From contig NW_025776248.1 of the NCBI RefSeq assembly GCF_021130785.1, forward strand, positions 62,001 through 126,000: 64,000 bases of DNA, in the 5' to 3' direction. The stretch's first letter is position 1. Each line of letters begins with the position of its first letter. This DNA is from Homalodisca vitripennis (Eukaryota > Arthropoda > Insecta > Hemiptera > Cicadellidae). This document shows positions 58,085 through 64,000 of the stretch, piece after piece. A model generated the notes under the pieces. It was not told the DNA's origin, made no database searches, and worked only from the letters and a program-made list of their open reading frames with translations. The translations under genes and the position numbers were made by a program.

Positions 58085-59407
58085 AGGTTGGGACACACAT
58101 AACCGCACCGTGCCCGACACGTCAGTCGGCCGATCGTCGGTGCGGGCTCGGCTCGGTTACCGTGAGGCCACACAGGTCCGTATGCAGTACGAACGCAACA
58201 ATCTCACTGTTTGTACTAGAACATGTTTCTTTTGAATTCGAAGTGACAGATACTTAAAAAATATTCGGAAGATTAAGTATTGCTTGAGAAAGTTGTTAAT
58301 ATCATTGTTGCTATTTTTATTAATCGCTGTGGTGAATGAAACATTGTAATGCTACAGTAAAGCTTTGTACAATCAGCTAGTATGCAAAATTTGTAAATAT
58401 CATTATCTTGGTTATATTTTTTATCCCTAGAATTCTTGTTCATTGTATTTCATTGCAATGAATTTCGGCCAAATACACTGTAAACAGTATATTTAGTGTT
58501 TTTTGTATTAAACCCAAGAGCTATAGTGTGATGCCAGAGAGTTTGCCATGTTGCAAGCCCTTTTATAATAATTTGTAAAACATAGTAAATATTTGTAAAA
58601 TATATACTGGAGAACTTACAAAAAAAAAAACAGATTTTACAAAATGTTTTTCTTTTATAGCTCCGAGGACAAATAATTTATTGCCAGAATTAGTCAAAAA
58701 TATTAGAAACATAAATATATTTTCTAAAAAAATTAGAGTATGGTTGATTGGTCAAAATGATATTGAGTATATGTTTAAGATAATAAATTAGTGTATGGTT
58801 AGTCTTGTCTGCTAAGTTATAATAATATTTAAAGTTAGAGCATTATAAAATAATTATTTATAATATAATATTTGTGACATGTGTAAAGCAAAAATATGCT
58901 TTTTAATTAAGAAAAATGTTTATACATTTTTCATAATTCGAATTTAGTTGTTTAAAAACCACTTAATGTACAACATGGTTTTTCAAATTTGTTGTAATAA
59001 GAAAATACGCACAATAAGATAATATGACTAGTTTACTCTAAGGTAAGAAAATGTAATACTTTTATTAATAAATAAGATTTTGTACGCGAACACAGGATGT
59101 ACAGTTAGTAGGCTATACTAAATAATTCACTAAAATATAACGTGTAGACTACTTAAATAGTTTTAAAAGAAGAACGCAACAATAAACAACATATGATGCC
59201 GCTCGTAGACCGCACCGTGCCCGTCAAAATTCAAACTAAACATATCGGTGACGGTGCGGGCACGGTGCGGCCACGACGGTCTGGTGTCGGTGCGGACATG
59301 TGTGGACTTGCAGGTTGAAAACTGCGCTGCAATTCTTTCACCGTATGACGGCCAGCATACGGCCGACTGACGCGTGGGGAGCGGTGCGGTTATGTGTGTC
59401 CCAACCT
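58085..59407. mobile_element. non-autonomous DNA transposon (Harbinger-like, TTA target)
   Basis: The ends are inverted repeats of about 49 bp: 'aggttgggacacacataacc' and 'gcaccg' on the left match the right end read inward, and both continue to 'gtcagtcggccg'. Direct TTA flanks lie at 58,082-58,084 and 59,408-59,410. A 3-bp TTA/TWA duplication suggests the PIF/Harbinger superfamily. The 1.32-kb interior is AT-rich and has no transposase. The subterminal DNA is GC-rich, with inverted 'ccgcaccgtgcccg' and 'cgggcacggtgcgg' at 59,210-59,272. Confidence 0.8.
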
Positions 59408-59985
59408 TTAGTCTGATGGCTTATCCACTGCGGTCGCAAGCCTGAAATAATTGGGTCAGATGATATCTAAAAATTGTGGATTAAATCCTTGTTAGTAGAC
59501 ATCCAAAAGCATTTCCTAGTATTTTGTAGCGGAAAACACTTGTGAAATATTTATTCCTTGACTCCTTCCGACAAACACCAAATTGGTAAAGTAACGGAGT
59601 AGATTAATATTTTCGAATGAATTAGAATCATGTTGGAAATAGGGCATGAAGAACCATTAATATGACTATCAATTATGTCAAAAATAAATACAATTTATTA
59701 AACCAATTAAATAAATATATTTACAAGTTTTATTCATACTTGTAAGATCAGTTTTTTTACGGTTCTGTTGAAATTTCTTACGTATATTAACATTTAAAGC
59801 CTTATAGACTGCTGAATATGTATAAATAATAATAGCTAACCAATTAATAAAAGCTTATCAGGGTTAGCAAAAATTTTAGGAATATTAAGACATAATGCTA
59901 AATAGCACATTTTGAAGACAGTATTTCAGAAATGATGCACAAATGAATAATTTATCGAATCCCACAGGAAACAATGAAAATATGT

Positions 59986-60223
59986 TATAATATATCTCTG
60001 TGAGATTCATCTCTTGTACATACGTAACTTAGCTATACCGAACCTGTCTCTAGAGATATCAAACTGTGTTGAAGTTATTTAATATACAAGTTGTCTCTAG
60101 GTAATATAATATATCTCTGTGAGACTCATCTCTTGTACATACGTAACTTAACTATACCGAACCTGTCTCTAGAGATATCAAACTGTGTTGAAGTTATTTA
60201 ATATACAAGTTGTCTCTAGGTAA
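59986..60223. repeat. tandem duplication, two 119-bp units
   Basis: The unit starting 'tataatatatctctgtgaga' is repeated head-to-tail with a period of 119 bp. I see two substitutions between the copies (gagattc/gagactc and cttagct/cttaact). High identity implies a recent event or active exchange. Confidence 0.9.
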
Positions 60224-60684
60224 TTCTGAACATCCTTTTTGATAAACTAATCTTGCTTCTAGTTTAATACATTTATATGTTAAAGTGATGCTAATAATTG
60301 AAGGAAAACTATATTTCTTAAGATATCTAATGTGGGAATATTAAATTTGTTATAATATCGGGGAGTTAGTGATATTTAATTAATATGAACGTGGAATTTG
60401 GATTCTTCACCAAATTATGTTTCCAAAGTATAAACAATCTTCAAACTCTGGGATTTTGTTAAATAACATTCAAATACTTTATAACATCATCCAGGTGTAG
60501 GGGGTTTACTTTATTTTGTGAAAAAAATTTAGAGATTCAATTGAATTATGTGTCGATTAAAGTATATTGGACTTTTATTGGACGGATAAACTACCTGCAG
60601 TAATATCATCAGTTGGACAAAGCTAAAGTACGTACAACTACACACGTCAATATATTTTTTATATTTAAATCATATAAAGAACCA

Positions 60685-60890
60685 ACCGGAAGTACTGATG
60701 GCCTCAAGGTCTAAGACATCGCATTTTGGATCTGAGTTTGAGATAGTGTAGGTTCAAAACCTATCTGTGACCATAGCACTTTTTATAAGTACCGACTCTG
60801 CCCCTAACCCTACCCACACACAGACCAGTGGGCTGTGAGAACGAGCAGAATAAAGAGAGGCTAAGTGAGAGTTGGCTTCTACTTAATGTA
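60685..60890 (+). repeat. tRNA-Leu-derived SINE, copy c
   Basis: The head has a box-A-like 'tggcctcaaggtctaagaca' and a box-B-like 'ggttcaaaacc' 45 bp on, with the 'ggtctaag' pattern typical of tRNA-Leu-derived sequences. The unrelated body runs through 'ccacacacagaccagtgggc'. Copies a and b (36.4 and 41.0 kb, minus strand) share the head, and copy a also shares the body. Confidence 0.65.
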
Positions 60891-61914
60891 ATGATCTTAT
60901 GCTGACAGATTCCTCCAAACATTGATTAAAAACAGCTGAGTTTGGATTAAAATATTATAAAATACTTGTAATAAAAGAATTGCGAGAACATAATTCCAAG
61001 AGGTTCCTTCCAAGCGGGGATCCCTTTATAGGAGATTATACCTATGCAAGTGGCATTTTAATTTATTACACTAAATCTTTTTATGTCTTGATCCAAAAAC
61101 GAAGCAGCAGTCTTACCCTCAAGCTATGATAAAGATGACTATGTTTAAAGTATGGAAATCAATACACAGATAGAATGCGTTCGATCTGTTCAGTGTATAA
61201 AAGTTGTTATTAAAGAATGGCCATTACGGAAGAAATCGCATGTCCAACCTACAGTAAACATTTAAAGATTAACATTCCACAACATTTTATAAATAATATA
61301 ATTTCAGTTTTATTATGTGCACTATTACCCAAAACATAATTGCCAATAATATTAAATATATCATTCACATAATATACATGATAAAAATATCATTTATTTA
61401 ATTCCGGTTTCAATTAGGTAACATTTCAATGATTAAAGTCTACCGAATTTTGTTGATATGTTTTAGCACGGATTACTGAAACCAACTATGTAATTAAAGA
61501 CTCCCTGAAAGGCAAGCTAATCACAAAGGTCGTGTGTTTGAATAACTCGATCAATTTAAAACAGTTACAGATAGGTAATCAACTACACAGTGGTAAACTG
61601 TTATCCTTACTTGACAGAACCTTGCTTCTTGTCATTATCCAGGGTCCAACCAGTTTTATAATTATTATACTTATAAGACCACTTATATACTGCTTTATTT
61701 TGTTTAACTGCATTTTAAAATAAGAAACATCGTTAGATTTTGCCCAATTTTGCTTAAAAATACATTATTATATAACACTGTAGGGTACTAAAAATTTATC
61801 TCGCACAATTATTCATTTTAGCGTAACATCAAGATGTTACTTTTTATTTCTATGGGTTTTTAATGGCCTCGAATTATTAGTGATACTTTAATACATCTTA
61901 TAGATAACTGTTAC

Positions 61915-62690
61915 CGGTTCCAGTGAATTATATTTCCGATGTCAATGTTGGGTTTCAAGGAAATCCGTCAACAGCTGTATATTTATAGTCATTGATATTT
62001 ACACAGTTCGGTCTTAGCTTTTTTTGTTTAATTGATTTTTTCCCGACTAAGAATATATATGAATAAAAATATAAATAAATTGAAAATGCTAAGACTGAAC
62101 AAAATACACCGCAATGGCTATATTTATAGGTTTGATTAGGACCTTTGTAGGAAAGTAGGCCTATATGTGAAAATATATTTGTCTGAGAAGCCCAACTATG
62201 TCAAAAGACAACTAAGATGGGTTTTATAACAGTCTTTTAATCGATAACAATAGTTACATTGAAACACTGTGTCTTATGTTTGTATTACAATACTGACCTA
62301 ACACTGCATACTTTTACTTAATTTACTTACTGTTAAAAGTTTATTTATAATAAGGCTTTTAATTTTAATATCTGCATACTTTCTTACTCTGAGCTCAACA
62401 GCGTCTGCAGAAAAGGTATAAATAAGAAGTGTTGTTACCATGAAACTTACTCTAGTTTTCAAGACTATAAATGTAAACAAATTGAAATAAAAGGTTAGAT
62501 TTATTAAACATATGGTTGTACAAGAGTATGTAATTATAGTACTAATGCCGACTAAACCTGACCCAATGTCACGTTGTTACAATGGTCGAGACGGATAAAT
62601 TAGTGACATTATCTTGGAAATATTTAACTTTAATCATGCGACAGATAAAGCTGTACTGCAGCGCTGGGGTGGAAATGTTGCGGCTCAACA
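61915..62690. repeat. third partial copy of the 4.7-6.0 kb block (copy C)
   Basis: Blocks in the same order as 4.72-6.0 kb: 'gtgaattatatttccgatg' (61,923) with 4,716; 'agacaactaagatggg' (62,206) with 5,049; the 'gaagtgttgttacca' stretch (62,427) with 5,230; 'gacccaatgtcacgttgtta' (62,560) with 5,872. The spacing is shorter (about 630 against 1,140 bp), so indels separate them. Confidence 0.65.
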
Positions 62691-64000
62691 GTTTGCTTTC
62701 CAGGAATATTAAAGGAACAAGAGTTACATTAAAATAATTGTTCTTTCCTTAATATAACAAAAATATCGGTTGTAGCTGCTGAACAGTCCTAGTTTTTCTT
62801 TTATGAATATTCCACTCTTTCTTTCATATAATTCACTTTAATCTAGTTAAACTTTATATTATTATCAGTTTATAATGTTAAATACTTCTAAATAAATTGA
62901 TTCAAATATTTTTTTTCTCTAGTACGTAAATCATGGCGTTCTGGTTAACTGTTATTTTCTTATATAAATTATTCCTTTTGATTATTAACATTTTGAACTA
63001 ATACACTTTAAAATGTAATATTTAAAATTTTATAATGTTTTCATTACTGATTAAAATTTAGTATGAAAATGATTCAATGACTTAAGTACTAATAGCCTAA
63101 AGCAATTAAACAAACACGTAAAAGAGGTATAACTTTTAATTTGCTTCCTAATTTATTTGTGCAGTGGTACGGAACACGATGGATTTTCACTTTACAAGCG
63201 TATCCAGCCAAAAAAGAAGTATATTTAAATGAATTAAATATGGTTTTACTTGTAATAACAAATTTAAGAATATAAATAGTTTACTTTTGGTTGAGACTTT
63301 AAAAGTTGAAATCCTAATATTTTGAACAACAATAAAGTGACAGATGATTTCAATTTATTATTATAATTCAACGGATCAGAATGTTTAGTAACTGAACGAA
63401 CAGGAGTTACAAATAACGCAAGCATTTTTATTTATTATGTTTTTTTTTAAATTTAGCAAACAAAGAATAGGTATACCAAATACCGAAAATTTTGACATGA
63501 AATATTTATTGAATAGAAGGGAGACCATCAGATACTGTAACCTTATTAAAATATTCCTTTGATTAAAGATCATGAAGAATAGTAATAGTAAATTATTACT
63601 TTGCTGAGAACAGTTTAAAAGGCCTTGTATTTATTCATAAAGGCATACTAATCCTTTATTCATTATGTGCGTCACATTGATATATTATGAAAATGTATTT
63701 TACATGTTATTACCATTATGCAAATTATAATGGGTTACATTGTCTTCCCAGAAATGTCTTCAGAGCTAGTGTTTGAATACTGCAAGAATATTCTAAATTT
63801 GATTCAAAATTTAAGAATATTGCTATTTAAATAATATATTTGTTGTTTAAAACTTGATCGATAAAAGTTAAAGAAAAAATTGATATCGAATAATATACAT
63901 AGCTTTCTGAATATCTTGTTTACTGAAAAATTAAGTAGCATATCTTGGTTTATTTAATAAAAAAAAATAGCATTTGAAACAAAATTATAATATATACTGT
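62691..64000. other. AT-rich non-coding DNA to the window end
   Basis: No coding region or repeat boundary was recognised. Short frames here are compositional. Confidence 0.5.

Noticed and set aside
57976..58257. 93-codon open frame on the plus strand
   Set aside because: It crosses the left terminus of the Harbinger-like element, so it is a chance frame across a transposon boundary.
1..64000. CRISPR arrays, operons, rRNA genes
   Set aside because: No regularly spaced short repeats, no rRNA-like conserved stretches and no prokaryotic gene organisation were seen; the window is eukaryotic repeat-rich DNA.

Overview
The window looks like a stretch of AT-rich nuclear DNA from an insect. The evidence is a baculovirus-F-like env in a Ty3/Gypsy (errantivirus-type) element, a rosa-like (DD41D) mariner, LINE relics, tRNA-derived SINEs, many microsatellites and no operon-like gene packing. 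I recognise no intact host gene. Almost all coding sequence belongs to transposable elements, nearly all of it broken. I cannot name the species; a hemipteran would fit but is a guess.

Layout. (1) About 0.7-10.1 kb is AT-rich non-coding DNA that recurs, in the same order and diverged, at about 44.5-52.8 kb; part of it recurs again at 61.9-62.7 kb. (2) 10.1-13.85 kb is a three-layer nest: an old LINE (reverse transcriptase) on the plus strand is split at a TA by a mariner on the minus strand, which is itself split by a 5'-truncated LINE on the plus strand. (3) 15.3-16.2 kb holds interspersed repeats with GC-rich 'GCTTCGC' heads. (4) 18,144-33,922 is a near-complete errantivirus-like element with two 791-bp LTRs that read as identical, a 4-bp ATAT target duplication, PBS, gag, pol, env and PPT. 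Its 5' LTR is interrupted by a 2.93-kb Kolobok-like DNA transposon. (5) 38,299-39,749 is a second, internally deleted Kolobok-like element flanked by TTAA. (6) 58,085-59,407 is a non-autonomous DNA transposon with about 49-bp terminal repeats and TTA target duplications. (7) A 119-bp tandem duplication lies near 60 kb, and tRNA-like SINE copies are scattered from 36 to 61 kb.

Most notable observation. The pol frame of the Gypsy element carries an SGNH/GDSL-esterase-like domain (about 25,664-26,176). It sits between the protease and the reverse transcriptase, inside one uninterrupted 470-codon frame. I know of no standard Gypsy architecture with this insertion. The element also shows a splice donor just after the primer binding site and an acceptor just before env, in compatible phase, so env is probably made from a spliced subgenomic RNA.

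Caution. gag, pol, env and the Kolobok transposase contain many single-base frame breaks, several in homopolymers, although the LTRs look identical. Either the copy was mobilised in trans while already defective, or part of the breakage is assembly error.
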